Below are positions 13,044 through 23,482 of a stretch of DNA of 64,000 nucleotides, in pieces (within the stretch, counting starts at the first letter, position 1; each line of letters begins with the position of its first letter). Source of the DNA: Platanthera guangdongensis (Eukaryota > Streptophyta > Magnoliopsida > Asparagales > Orchidaceae); assembly GCA_039583875.1 (NCBI GenBank), contig CM077160.1, positions 111,247,314-111,311,313 of the forward strand, read 5' to 3'. A program made the translations under genes and the position numbers. A model generated the notes under the pieces. It was not told the DNA's origin and made no database searches. It worked only from the letters and a program-made list of their open reading frames with translations.

Positions 13044-13830
13044 ATGCCAGAAGAGAAGCAATCTCAATTCGTGACCTTCATGTTAGAAGGTGATGCCAAG
13101 CTGTGATGGGTGAGTCATAACGGCCGCCAGTTTCCTAGACGCACCCCGTCCATGGAAGAGTTCGGGAATGCCTTTTTAAATAAGTATATCCCATCTTCGA
13201 CAAGGTTAGCCCTTCAGAGGCAGTTTTTGCACTTGGTGCAATGAGACAAGACGGTGGATGAGTACGTACATGAATTTACTCGTTTGGATCGTTATGCAAG
13301 AACGACCATGGCTAATGATGAGGAGAGAGACATCATCTTCTACCATAGGTTGGGAGAGAATTTGAGACAACCCCTTATAGCCATGAAGAATGCGGGTTTC
13401 AACGAGTTGATTGAGGCTGTCAGGATGTTGGAAAGTGATATGGAGCGAACCCAATGTCGCAAGGGACTCGCGATCAAGTAGGGAGAGGGAAAGCCTTCTC
13501 AATCACAAGAGAAGTCTAAAGGGAGTAAGTGGAAGAAGTTGCATCATCCCTTCAGGTCATGGGAGAAGAGCAGTATAACGTCGGGGGTATATCGCTTCAA
13601 GGGATCACCAATGTGCTACACATGTGGCAAGTCAGGCCACATAACTCAATTTTATACCGAGGGTGGTGCTGAACAAGAGCCATGGCAGGAGCAGTCAGTG
13701 CTTTCCGATCCCAGCATAGCGGAAAAAGTGAAGATGGCAGAGTCCAGCGCTTCACGATTCTAACCTGTGCGGCCAAGGGCTTACAACCTTGGGCAACATG
13801 AAGTGATTCGACAACTCGATGTGGTGACTT
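13044..13830 (+). pseudogene. gag: GYP-B gag, decayed and N-terminally truncated
   Basis: Gag of the same family as GYP-A: MLEGDAKL, then a stop where W is expected, then VDEYVHEFTRLDRYA, and a zinc knuckle CYTCGKSGHITQFY whose last cysteine is lost. The N-terminal capsid part present in GYP-A is missing; the frame begins at ATG 13044 just before the conserved LEGDAKLWW position. Stops at 13104 (TGA for TGG), 13242 (TGA), 13479 (TAG) and 13761 (TAA) break it. Non-functional. Confidence 0.85.
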
Positions 13831-13902
13831 GTATGAGAAAGTTTAAGTTCGTTTATTGGCTTTAGACTTTCGAGACTTTTATTTGCGTTGCATATGTATC
13901 AG
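13831..13902 (+). other. Candidate 72-nt intron between gag and protease of GYP-B
   Basis: Starts GTATGAG and ends TGTATCAG, with a T-rich 3' half. It falls after the first base of a codon (ACT T/GC TTC), the same phase as in GYP-A and GYP-C. It contains an in-frame TAG at 13863-13865, so the unspliced frame is closed although the length is divisible by three. Without it, Gag-end and protease-start residues line up with elements that lack a gap. Confidence 0.6.
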
Positions 13903-14846
13903 GCTTCATGCTAGTTTCCGGGTACCCCACTAGGGTATTGTTCGACATGAGAGCGTCGCACTCCTTTCTTGCGGAAAGCTTTATCCGGAGAATTGGGTTT
14001 GAGCCTTTTTCGGCGAACTCAGAGCTTAGAGTGTGCATGCCCAATGGGTCTTTCATGACCACCGGGACGAAAGGGCACATTGGATGGATTTTAGATAGAG
14101 TTGACTTTGTGTTGGTAGTAGTGGTCCTACCGTTAGTCGAGTTAGATGTAATCTTGGGGATGGACCGGCTTGCAGAGCAGCGGACTAGCATTGATTGTCT
14201 ATCAAAGGTGGTGACCCTGAGGAGTGAAGGAAAGACAGAAGTCAAGTTTGAGGGCCTCAGTGGAGTGGCCTGCTCCTTGATTTCGCCCATGTAATTAGTG
14301 AGGGTAGTTAACCAGGGATGAGTAGCTTTCGTAGCATTGTTAGAAGTTCAACTCTCCAAGCTATCAATTAGAGAAGTGCCAGTAGTGACGGTATTCGAGG
14401 ATATGTTTCCTGAGGAGTTTCCTGGAGCACCTCCTTGGCGGGAGATCGATTTCTCGATTGAGTTAGTGCTAGAAGCTAGATCGGTGTCACATCCTCCTTT
14501 TAGAATGGCACCGAAGGAGTTGGCCGAGCTTATAGTATAGTTGCAAGAACTGTTGAAGCAGGGGTATATCAGACCCAGCTCATCGTCATTGAGCGCGTCA
14601 GTATTGTTTGTGAAGAAGAAAGATGGTAGTATGTGATTGTGCATAGACTACCGTAAACTGAATAAACTAACCGTCAAGAATAAGTATCTGATTCCACAGA
14701 TAGATGACCTGTTCGACCAGTTGGTGAGGTCAGTGGTGTACTCTAAGTTGGACTTGAATTCAAGGTACTATCAGTTGCGAATTCGAAATGAGGACAAACC
14801 CAAGACAGCTAGTGCAACATGGCAATGTGATAGTCTTTGGACATAG
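13903..14846 (+). pseudogene. pol: GYP-B pol part 1: protease and N-terminal RT
   Basis: Protease reads FDMRASHSF where D-T/S-G is expected, so the catalytic triad motif is lost. RT begins with WREIDFSIEL and [17 protein letters not shown] and reaches [15 protein letters not shown]. It then breaks off: the catalytic FIDDILVY part of RT and the start of RNase H are deleted (about 650 bp compared with GYP-A). Stops occur at 14292, near 14538 and near 14634. Confidence 0.85.
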
Positions 14847-16625
14847 ATAATTGAAACCTCTTGAGAGAAATTATCTCGTCCTTGAATTAGAGTTGGCGGC
14901 GGTAATCTTTCCGTTGAAGTTGTGGCAGCACTATATGTACGGTGCTAAGGTGAAGATCTTCACGGACCACAAAAGCCTGAAGTATCTTCTAGATCAAAAA
15001 GACTTGAACATGCGGCAACGTAGGTGGGTTGAGTTCCTTGGGGACTACGCATTGAGTAGGAAGTATTCTGGATAAGGAATTGGATTGAAGCTCATGATGA
15101 GCAGTTGGTGTGGGATTTTGAGTCCCTTGGCATCGATTGTGTAACAAGAGGCGAGTCTAGCATGACTCGGTTGAACTGGATAAAGTTGCAAAATGACTTG
15201 TCTGATCATATCCGGGAAGCGACCAGTGTGGATGTAGAGTTCTAGTCATTTGTGGTGGAAGCTTAAAAAGGTTAGGGTAATATCTGGGAGATGGCTGGTG
15301 AGATCTTAAAGAAGGATGGAAGAGTATGTGTACCGTAGTTCGGCAAGCTCCGTGAGGAGTTAAGGTTTGAGGCCCATTTCACGAAGTACTCATTCACCCC
15401 GGCAGTACAAAGATGTACTTGGATATAAAGAAATCCTTTTAGTGGCCTGGTTTGAAGCGGGATGTAGCTTTGTATGTGAGTTGGTGCTAAACTTGTGCAT
15501 TAGTGAAGGCTGAGCGTCAAAAGTCGGGCGGGTTCCTGAAGCCTCTTCCTATACATGAGTGGAAATTCTATGACATCTCCGTGGATTTTGTGCATGGCTT
15601 ACCTCAGTCGCAATATGGTAACGATGCGATTTGGGTGATCGTGGATCTCTTGACAAAAGTGGCTCGCTTCATCCCAAATCGGAAGGAGGACAACATGGAG
15701 AAGCTGGTAGAACTGTATGTTTCCAATATTATGCGGTTGCACGGAATTCCAAAGAGTATTGTTAGTGATCGCGATGGACGGTTCACGTCCAAATATTGGA
15801 GAATGGTGTAGAAGAGTCTGGGCACAAAGTTCAAATTTAGTATGACGTTCCATCCTCAAACCAATGGTCAAACATAAATGATGAATCGTATAATGGAGGA
15901 TATGCTGAGAATGTGTACCCTTGATTTTGGGAAGAGGTGGGAAGATCACTTTTTATGGTGGAGTTTGCCTACAATAATAGTTTCTAGACAAGTATCAAGA
16001 TGGCGTCATACAAGGCTTTGCATGGGTGGCTGTGTCAAAAACCGATGTCATGTATAGAGGCGGGGGATACCAAATTTTTGGGAAAAGAAGTGGCAGCCGA
16101 TGCTTGTGAGTTGGTGCGAATGATTTAGGAGTGCATGAAAGTTGTTCAGGATCAGCAGGCGAAGCATTTCAATACGCGCCATAGGAACGTGGAGTTCGCG
16201 GTAAGTGACTGGGTATATTTAAAAATTACATCATTCAAAGGTGTTTCACGAATTCGATGACTCAAGAAGTTGAGTCCGAGGTTTTTGGGGTCGTTCAAAG
16301 TTATGGAACAAATTGGAGAAACAGCTTATCGGTTGGCGTTGTCCCCAGATCTGAGTGGATTACACGATGTCTTCCATGTTTCAGTTCTAAGGAAAGCCTT
16401 GGTGGAGACAAGTGTTATGGTTGAGTCAACGACGGTGCCGATAGAGGAGGACTTGGGGACTAAAGTCCGTCCAGTCAGCACAGAGGATTTAGAAGTTTGA
16501 CAGTTGCGGAATAAAGAAGTAAAGCTCGTAAAAGTGCGCTGGGATAACTTCGGGCAAGTCGAATTCTCCTGGGAGCGTGAGCAAGCGATGTGGGATGACT
16601 TTCCGGATCTCTTTGCATCAGGTAT
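14847..16625 (+). pseudogene. pol: GYP-B pol part 2: RNase H end, integrase, chromodomain-like tail
   Basis: After the deletion, RNase H resumes (ERNYLVLELELAAVIF, IFTDHKSLKYLL). The integrase core is readable at 15503-15811 (DFVHGLPQS, IVSDRDGRFTS) and the integrase C-terminal part at 16270-16500 (SPRFLGSFKV, LHDVFHVSVLRK). A Tekay/Del-type tail (QLRNKEVKLVKVRW) ends near 16620. Several frameshifts and many stops separate the pieces, so no product is possible. Confidence 0.85.
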
Positions 16626-16671
16626 GCTTTGTTGTTTGTTTACATGCTAAATTTCGAGGACAAAATTTTTT

Positions 16672-16686
16672 TAAGGGGGGAGGAGT
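16672..16686 (+). other. GYP-B polypurine tract
   Basis: AAGGGGGGAGGAG directly before the 3' LTR start at 16687. Confidence 0.75.
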
Positions 16687-17634
16687 TGTAACACCCCAAT
16701 TTTCTGGACTTGAGGCTTTGGACGTTACCCCACGACGATAGGTCGCTATCGCCCGATGATAGCCTTCTTACGTTGAATAGATGTACTGAGTGGTAGACGT
16801 TAAGTGCGTTGAGTGGAAGGCGTCGAGTGCGTCGAGTGGTAGTGCGCAGCGTTAGCTAATTACCGCTCAGCGTTATCCTTCAAGCATTGAGTGAGCTACC
16901 ACGCAGCGGTATTGCTACTGCCGGCGATAGCGTTATATTATTTTCTGACCGACGACTCGAGAAGTTACCGCGGTGCGGTCAGTAGCTACGGCCTGGCGGT
17001 AGCATGCGGGAGCATTTTTGTAACGGCTGAGTTTAGGCCATCTGATCCTTCTTGGGATGTAATCCTATGACCCATGACACTTCGTCCAAGAGACTTAAGT
17101 AGGGCTGAAAGGTTGTTTTCCTCATTTTTCTCATTTTGAGTGGGAGTTAGGGTTTGTGAGAGAGGATTTGGAGGAGGAAGAAGAAGAACTATCTCCTCCA
17201 TTAGCGAAGCTCCGAGCCTCCGTTCTTTAAACAGAGTCCAGATCCGTGGAGAGGACTTGAAGGCACACATTTTCATTCGTGCAAAGAAAGATCTTCATGG
17301 CTAGGAAGAGGAGTCATAAGGTAATGATATTTCTCCTCTCAGTCTTTAGGATGCATGCACGACATCCATTTTATTCTTGCTTTCTTTCAAGCATTTAGAC
17401 ACCAGATCTCTCAAATGAGAGGGGTTCAAGTTATCATGGTTCAAGGGGAGCCACCGGGTCGATTGTGCTCTTCCCCGGCATGATGTTACATTAGAAATCT
17501 GCTCCGCTAGTAGATTAGGCATTATGGGTGAACCCGTAGTCGCGACCGTTAGTCCGACTCGGTGATGTTGCAGAACGAGCCTTAAGGATTTTGCTAGAAA
17601 TCCCTTTGCGGCAAGAAGCCATTTGTGATGTTTG
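16687..17634 (+). repeat. GYP-B 3' LTR, left fragment
   Basis: Begins TGTAACACCCCAATTTTC and matches 969-1300 joined to 11162-11775. It shows the pre-insertion sequence of the GYP-A target site. It is cut at GTTTG (17630-17634), the target duplication of COP-A. Confidence 0.88.
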
Positions 17635-19258
17635 TGTTAAATTTTCTCAACGTGGTCAGCAAGATAGCCCAAACACCAAATTAATATCTTCGGAACTACC
17701 CAGTTCGCACGCTGAACCTGCGGAAAACCCAAGGACTAGAGGTTGCACCCAACAAAACAATGGAAGCACAAGAAGGTCTTATTATGCATTCACTTCTTTA
17801 CAATCCGAGGCATACATAGCGAGACATGATTTCGCTAGTATTACAGCTGTAAACAGAAAGAACCAAAAAACAAGCCGGGCGGACAGCACTCCAGTCCGCC
17901 GAGACCGCGAGGTCGCCGAGACCGCCGAGACCGCTGAGCTCGCCCAAGCTATGCTGCAATCCGCCGAATACCACGGAGTCCGTTGAGACCGCGAGGCCGC
18001 GCGGACAGACCGTTATTCGCCTCCTGCTGAACCCGAACTGAGGAACTCCCCTACCCGCCTGAAACCGGCGGACGGGTTATTGAAGCTGGGAAAGTTGAAA
18101 CAGAACTGACAAGCCGCAGAGCGACCTCCTGCTGAGTCCGCAGAGACCGCACACTTCCAAGCACTGACCGAAGTCAAAGCCAAGCTCCTGACTCCTTGAA
18201 GTTATCCGCGCGACCTGCACACAGCAAACCGTCAGCCTGAAACAATCCGCGCGGACTGGAAAACACAGACCGCAGCACTCGCCCAACCCAATTTACTGTT
18301 CACTCACGTTACTCAGGTTACTGTAGATGTGCCAGGGGGGTCCTATTTATAGGCAAGGTGAGGAGTGTGGTCACCGCCCAAGAGATAGCGACACCACCCT
18401 CAGTCCGCGCGAATACAACCACCGTCCGCTGAGTCCGCATGGACTTAGCCGGATACCAAGGAAACCGCCAGGAGCACGGCAACCGTTGACGAACCCTCTC
18501 CAGTCCGCCCAAGCTAAGCGGACAAGGCACCAGCCCGCAAAGCTCCAACTGCTTCAGGACAGCAAACCCTCTTCAATGGCAGTCTGCACCAACCCGAGGC
18601 AGTCCGCAAGACTCACACCTCAATCCGCCACAAGTCCACGACCAAAGGCACAACAACAGTCCGCCCGGTCACAGCGGACTTGGCAGATACGGCGGACACC
18701 ATGAACTTGGCACAATGTGTGACCAAGTCCAAAACCATCAAGGGCCAGTGCGAGCATGGCGGACACAAAGTCCCGTCCGCCAAACACCCTAGCACAGACC
18801 GCAACCAGTCCGCGAGCTCCTCGCACTTGTCCAACGCAGCAGCTTCCTCCCGGACTCCAACACCAGTCCGCCAACCGGTCTCCACAGCAAGACCTGCTGT
18901 AACACCTGAGCTCGACAAGGCCTCAGCCAAGCTCAAGGCCCAGTCCGCAACAGCCCAAACCGCGGACACACCAGTCCGCAAGGCTTCCCGCGAACTCGAA
19001 CCAACCCACCAACAGCGCAAGCTTGCACCCGCGACCACTGAGCAAAGCATCAGTCCGCAAGCCTCTCTATCCGCAGATACCAGGCCGCACCAAACCGCGG
19101 ACTCCATGCAACAACCCGCTCAGAACACAGCCGGCTTCCACCAGACTTTTCACCAGGCCGCAACCTCAGTCCGCCCAGTCCGCCCAGTCCGCCAAAGCTG
19201 TCCGCCACAGGCCGCGCGGCCTGTCCCGTCACCCACTCTCACTTCACAAATTTCAACA
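17635..19258 (-). repeat. COP-A 3' LTR (left copy), rich in GTCCGC/GCGGAC
   Basis: Downstream LTR of the minus-strand element. It is packed with AGTCCGC or its complement GCGGACT, on both sides of the TATA box (TATAAATAG on the minus strand, at 18343-18351). The long open frames on both strands here are by-products of this motif and recur almost unchanged in the other LTR. Confidence 0.92.
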
Positions 19259-19702
19259 CTCCCCCTTGAAGTGAGAAGTGGTGACCAAGCCCAGCAAGCT
19301 GCGCAAGCGTTCAAAAGGCCCCTTCGACAGCGGCTTCGTGAAGATGTCAGCAAGATTATCTTCACTCCGAACATGCCCGACCAGCAGAGATCCTTCCAAC
19401 ACCTTCTCCCTGATGAAGTGGTGATCAATCTCTATATGCTTGGTCCTGGCGTGACACACTGGATTGTTTACCAGTTTGAGAGCACTCTCATTGCCACCCC
19501 GGAGTAAAGTAGGCCCTTGCACTTCTTCATGAACATCCTCTATGAGCCTCCTCAACCAAACGGCTTCCCGAGCAGCCAAGGCCGAAGCCTTATACTCCGC
19601 CTCCGTGGTTGAAACCGACACCGAGTCCTGCTTCTTGCTACACCACGAGATGCTAGCTGAACCGCAAGTGAACACATAACCTGAAGTAGACCTTCGATCA
19701 TC
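19253..19702 (-). CDS. pol: COP-A RNase H C-terminal part (after an in-frame stop)
   Basis: Same frame as the upstream 1233-codon ORF, separated by a single TAG. It reads [13 protein letters not shown], then [21 protein letters not shown], the conserved [12 protein letters not shown] block and [11 protein letters not shown], the normal end of copia polyproteins. RNase H removes the RNA template strand. The stop codon lies six bases inside the LTR. There is no ATG of its own, so it would be made only by readthrough or if the stop were absent. Confidence 0.85.
   Translation of the reverse strand, partial: DDRRSTSGYVFTCGSASISWCSKKQDSVSVSTTEAEYKASALAAREAVWLRRLIEDVHEEVQGPTLLRGGNESALKLVNNPVCHARTKHIEIDHHFIREKVLEGSLLVGHVRSEDNLADIFTKPLSKGPFERLRSLLGLVTTSHFKGEC
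19259..19270 (-). other. COP-A polypurine tract
   Basis: Read on the minus strand: TTCAAGGGGGAG immediately before the LTR start TGTTGAAAT. The last codons of the RNase H frame run through it. Confidence 0.8.
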
Positions 19703-22700
19703 CTAATCACCGCCATATTCAGCATCCGTGTACCCGAGCAATGCAAACTCCGCATCCCTTCCATAGAGGAGTCCCATCTCAGAAGTCACCTTGACATACT
19801 TCAGAATTCCCTTCGCCGCCACTAGATGAGATTGCCTTGGTTCAGCCATATACCGACTCACTCGGCCAACAACATAAGCGATATCCGGCCTAGTAATCGT
19901 CAGGTAAATCAAGCTCCCAACAAGAGCCCTGAACACCAAGGGATCATGAAGAACCCTTCCCTCATCCCGTCGAAGCTTCAGCCCAGATTCCAGTGGAGTA
20001 GAGCACTTCTTCCCTTCGCCCATGCCAAACCGCTTCACAATGCGATTAGCATACCCTTTCTGGCTAATGAGAACCCCGCACTCCTTCCTCTCCACTTCCA
20101 GACCAAGAAGGTGATGCAACTCTCCCAAGTCTTTCATCTCGAAGCGTATAACAAGCTCTCCCCTGAGCCTTGCTACTTCCTCCTCCGAGTTCCCTGTGAT
20201 GATCATATCATCCACATACAGCAGGACCAAGACTCTTAGCTCTCCCTTCTTCTTGACAAACAAGCTTGAATCCGAGTTGGAAGCCAGGTATCCACAGAAT
20301 TGCAAGTACTCTGCAATCTTCCCATACCACGCTCGAGGAGCTTGCTTCAACCCATAGAGAGCCTTCCTGAGTTTGCAGACATAGTCCGGATGCTTCTCAG
20401 AGACAAAACCAAGCGGCTGATCCATGAAGATGTCCTTGTCAATCTCTCCGTAAAGAAAGGCATTCTTCACATCGAGTTGCCACAACCTCCATCCCTTGCT
20501 AGCAGCCAAGGCGATCACCACTCTTACAGATGTCATCTTCGCAACTGGACTGAATGTCTCCTCATAGTCTTCTCCATACTGCTGTGAGAATCCTCTAGCG
20601 ACCAGGCGAGCCTTGAACCGATCAATGCTCCCATCAGCCTTCTTCTTCAACTTATACACCCACTTGCAAGTAACCGGAGTAACGCCATCAACCTTGGGCA
20701 CAAGGTCACAGGTTTCATTCTTCTTCAGAGCATCAATCTCTTCCTTCATGGCATCATCCCACTCCTTCACTCCAGTGGCCTCGTTGAAGTTTGCAGGCTC
20801 TCGCTCATCCAGAGGACCTGCAAAGAAGCAGGAGACAAAGCTCACTGCATTCCCATCACAGTACCGAGCCGGTGGCTTAACCACCCTCTTCGATCTCCGA
20901 AGACACAGCTCCTTGCTCACGGCTTCCGTTGCTTCTTCAGGCTCCACTCCTACCTGGGGCAAGCATTGAGCAGTGCTCCCCCTGCTTCCTGAGCCAGAAG
21001 GCTCAGCCTCGGAGTTCGAAGCAACAGGAGCTGCTGGTGAAACAGCAAGCTCCTCTTCCAAGCCATCAGCAGCCTCCACCGGTGCTTCATCAACCTTGCT
21101 ACTTCCGGTTAGCTCCACCGAGCCACCTCCATATGACGTCAGCTCGTCAAAGACAACGTCTCTTGACACCACGAACTTCTTCGTCACAGGGTCCATGCAC
21201 TTCCATCCCTTCTTCCGCTCATCATAGCCAACAAAGACAAGTTTCCTTGCCTTCGCATCCAGCTTTGTCCGTGAAGCATCCGGGACATGCACGTAGCAAG
21301 TTGAACCGAACACCCGAAGGTGTCCAACACTCGGCTTCTCCTTCAGCAACAGCTCAATGGGAGTCTTCATGTTGATAGGGCTGAGTGGCATCCGGTTGAT
21401 AACATATGCAGCACAAGACATTCCCTCTGCCCAAAAGGACCTTGGGATATCTTTCGCATGCAGCCAGCATTTGCAGGTTTCCGTCAAATGACGGATCTTC
21501 CGCTCCGCTACCCCATTTTGTTGTGGAGTGTGAGCACATGTAAGCTCCCGTTGGATCCCGTGCTTCCTGCAGAAGTTAGAAAACTTGGAGGAGACAAACT
21601 CCCCCCCGTTATCAGTTCTAAGCTTCTTAATCCGCAAGCCAAGCCGGCCTTCTACCAACTCCTTGAACTCCACGAACAAATGGAAGGCTTCCGACTTCTC
21701 CTTTAAGAAGTACACCCAAGTATACCTTGAGTAGTCATCAACCAAGACAAGCATGTATTTGCTTCCACCAAGGCTGGCAGTAACAGTCGGTCCCATCAGG
21801 TCGCCATGAATACATTCCAATGGTTTCTTGCTCCTTGTTTGAGATTTATCAAACGGAAGGCGATGTGCCTTACCGTATTGACAGCCCGCACAAACATGCC
21901 CATCACCAAAGGAGGACAACTTCGGCAACCCCCTCACCAGACTTCTACTCGCCATTGCCTTTAGCTTGTCCATGCCAACATGCCCCAGCCTCTCATGCCA
22001 GATAACCGCAATATCATTGGCCCTCATCCTATCAACATAGGCACTGGTGGAAAGAACAAACAAGTTCTTCACCCTCCTCCCAACATGAGCAACATCAGCC
22101 TTCACCGCTGATACGTTGCGAAGGAACCTCACGTCTGTTGGCCCAAACAGAACGTGATACCCAGCGTCCACCGCGTTGGTCACCGAGAAGAGGTTCTTCT
22201 TCATGCCCGACACGTGATACACACTCCTTAACGTGAGTGGCCCCTGATCACTACCCAAAGACACGACCCCCTCCTTCTCTACTGCATAAACATTATTATC
22301 AGCAGTGATAATAGCTTCATTACCTGAGTAAGCCTGCATGGAGGTGAACTTCGACTTGTCTCCGGTGAGGTGATGACCACACCCGGAGTCGATGATCCAC
22401 TCGCTGTTGAAGTCCTCAGCAGATAAGGCCCGGACACAAGTGCCCGTCATGAAAGCTCCTCCCCATTCTGCTTCTTCACTTCGCGAGCAAGCTTCCTCCT
22501 TTCCCGCAGCATGCCCAGGCTGCAGTTTGACCTTGCAGTCCCGCTTGAAGTGCCCTCGCTGATGACACCGGTAGCACTTCAGATTCTTCTTCCAGTCCTT
22601 AGGAGCATTGCTCCTCTCCGGCGGATACGAAGTTGAAGTCTCCTTCTCAACAGCGGCCTGCACCTTCTTCTTCTTCTTCCCTTCCCATCCCTTCTTCTTG

Positions 22701-23404
22701 CCTGAGAAGAGAGCCTCGCTGCCTTCCTGATTCAGATTCACTCCAGCCATCTGCCTTGGTAAGCTCTCCTGCGAGGCAAGCAGATTCTCCAGCTCCAGCA
22801 ACGACGGCTGAGTAGCCCACCCTTGAACAGATGTAACAAAGGCCACATACTCCTTCCGCAAGCCGCGGAAAATGTGCCTTTTCATCTTTGCCTCAGAGAT
22901 AGGCTCATCAGGATCCAGTGCCGACAGCTCAGCACACAAGCTCTTCATCTTTAAGAAGTACTTGGAGATGGAAAGGTCTCCCTGAGTTGCCCTGGCCAAC
23001 TCATTCTCCAGGAACTGCAGCCGCGCCACATTCTTCCTATTGAACAACTCATCAATGGTTGTCCAAATATCAGCAGCCGACTCACACCCAATGATGTGAT
23101 CAAACAGTTCCGGAGAGACAGCTCTCTTCAGAACGAACTCTGCCTTAGCATTAGTTCTTCTCCAGAGCCTCACCTGTTCAGCAGTACCGAAAGCAGCAGT
23201 AACTTCCTGTCTATCGTCTCCACCGACAACTTCCCACAGCTCCTCGCCCAGAAGATAACTCTTCATGCACGACTTCCACTTTTTATAGTTAGTCGGCGTT
23301 AAGAGTTCAATGCCAAGACCTCTTGCTAAGCTTCCTTCCATTGCAACCACCTGTTGGTACCCTTCAGCAGCTCCGAGCAACAACACAGGTTGATCACCAC
23401 TCAA
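19703..23404 (-). CDS. gag-pol: COP-A gag-pol polyprotein (1233 codons before stop)
   Basis: Single-frame copia polyprotein. Gag has a UBN2-type capsid region (roughly residues 40-210) and a zinc knuckle CYRCHQRGHFKRDC near residue 280. Protease has IIDSGCGHHLTG near residue 340. Integrase has the HERLGHVGMDKL...CAGCQYGK zinc domain and a core with GDLMGP, RTDNGGEF and TPQQNGVAERK. RT has VTCKWVYKLKKKADG, WRLWQLDVKNAFL and catalytic YVDDMIITG. The frame closes at TAG 19703-19705 inside RNase H, right after TDAEYGGD. All catalytic motifs upstream are intact, and the PBS lies about 65 bp upstream of the ATG. I cannot assign the copia lineage with confidence. Confidence 0.93.
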   Translation of the reverse strand: MSGDQPVLLLGAAEGYQQVVAMEGSLARGLGIELLTPTNYKKWKSCMKSYLLGEELWEVVGGDDRQEVTAAFGTAEQVRLWRRTNAKAEFVLKRAVSPELFDHIIGCESAADIWTTIDELFNRKNVARLQFLENELARATQGDLSISKYFLKMKSLCAELSALDPDEPISEAKMKRHIFRGLRKEYVAFVTSVQGWATQPSLLELENLLASQESLPRQMAGVNLNQEGSEALFSGKKKGWEGKKKKKVQAAVEKETSTSYPPERSNAPKDWKKNLKCYRCHQRGHFKRDCKVKLQPGHAAGKEEACSRSEEAEWGGAFMTGTCVRALSAEDFNSEWIIDSGCGHHLTGDKSKFTSMQAYSGNEAIITADNNVYAVEKEGVVSLGSDQGPLTLRSVYHVSGMKKNLFSVTNAVDAGYHVLFGPTDVRFLRNVSAVKADVAHVGRRVKNLFVLSTSAYVDRMRANDIAVIWHERLGHVGMDKLKAMASRSLVRGLPKLSSFGDGHVCAGCQYGKAHRLPFDKSQTRSKKPLECIHGDLMGPTVTASLGGSKYMLVLVDDYSRYTWVYFLKEKSEAFHLFVEFKELVEGRLGLRIKKLRTDNGGEFVSSKFSNFCRKHGIQRELTCAHTPQQNGVAERKIRHLTETCKCWLHAKDIPRSFWAEGMSCAAYVINRMPLSPINMKTPIELLLKEKPSVGHLRVFGSTCYVHVPDASRTKLDAKARKLVFVGYDERKKGWKCMDPVTKKFVVSRDVVFDELTSYGGGSVELTGSSKVDEAPVEAADGLEEELAVSPAAPVASNSEAEPSGSGSRGSTAQCLPQVGVEPEEATEAVSKELCLRRSKRVVKPPARYCDGNAVSFVSCFFAGPLDEREPANFNEATGVKEWDDAMKEEIDALKKNETCDLVPKVDGVTPVTCKWVYKLKKKADGSIDRFKARLVARGFSQQYGEDYEETFSPVAKMTSVRVVIALAASKGWRLWQLDVKNAFLYGEIDKDIFMDQPLGFVSEKHPDYVCKLRKALYGLKQAPRAWYGKIAEYLQFCGYLASNSDSSLFVKKKGELRVLVLLYVDDMIITGNSEEEVARLRGELVIRFEMKDLGELHHLLGLEVERKECGVLISQKGYANRIVKRFGMGEGKKCSTPLESGLKLRRDEGRVLHDPLVFRALVGSLIYLTITRPDIAYVVGRVSRYMAEPRQSHLVAAKGILKYVKVTSEMGLLYGRDAEFALLGYTDAEYGGD

Positions 23405-23470
23405 TCACGGAGTAACAACGCTGGTTGACCTCCGCTCACGCAACTGAACCTCCGCAACCTCAGAAACCTC

Positions 23471-23482
23471 GCTCTGATACCA
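23471..23482 (-). other. COP-A primer-binding site
   Basis: Read on the minus strand: TGGTATCAGAGC, exactly complementary to the 3' end of initiator-Met tRNA and directly abutting the LTR end. Confidence 0.9.

Noticed and set aside
18613..19107. Open frames of 84-275 codons in the COP-A LTRs (also 24460-25153)
   Set aside because: Long only because the GTCCGC-rich LTR is G/C-rich and poor in stop codons; present on both strands and in both LTR copies, with no domain.
20613..22815. Plus-strand open frames across the COP-A coding region
   Set aside because: They are antisense shadows of the 1233-codon gag-pol frame.
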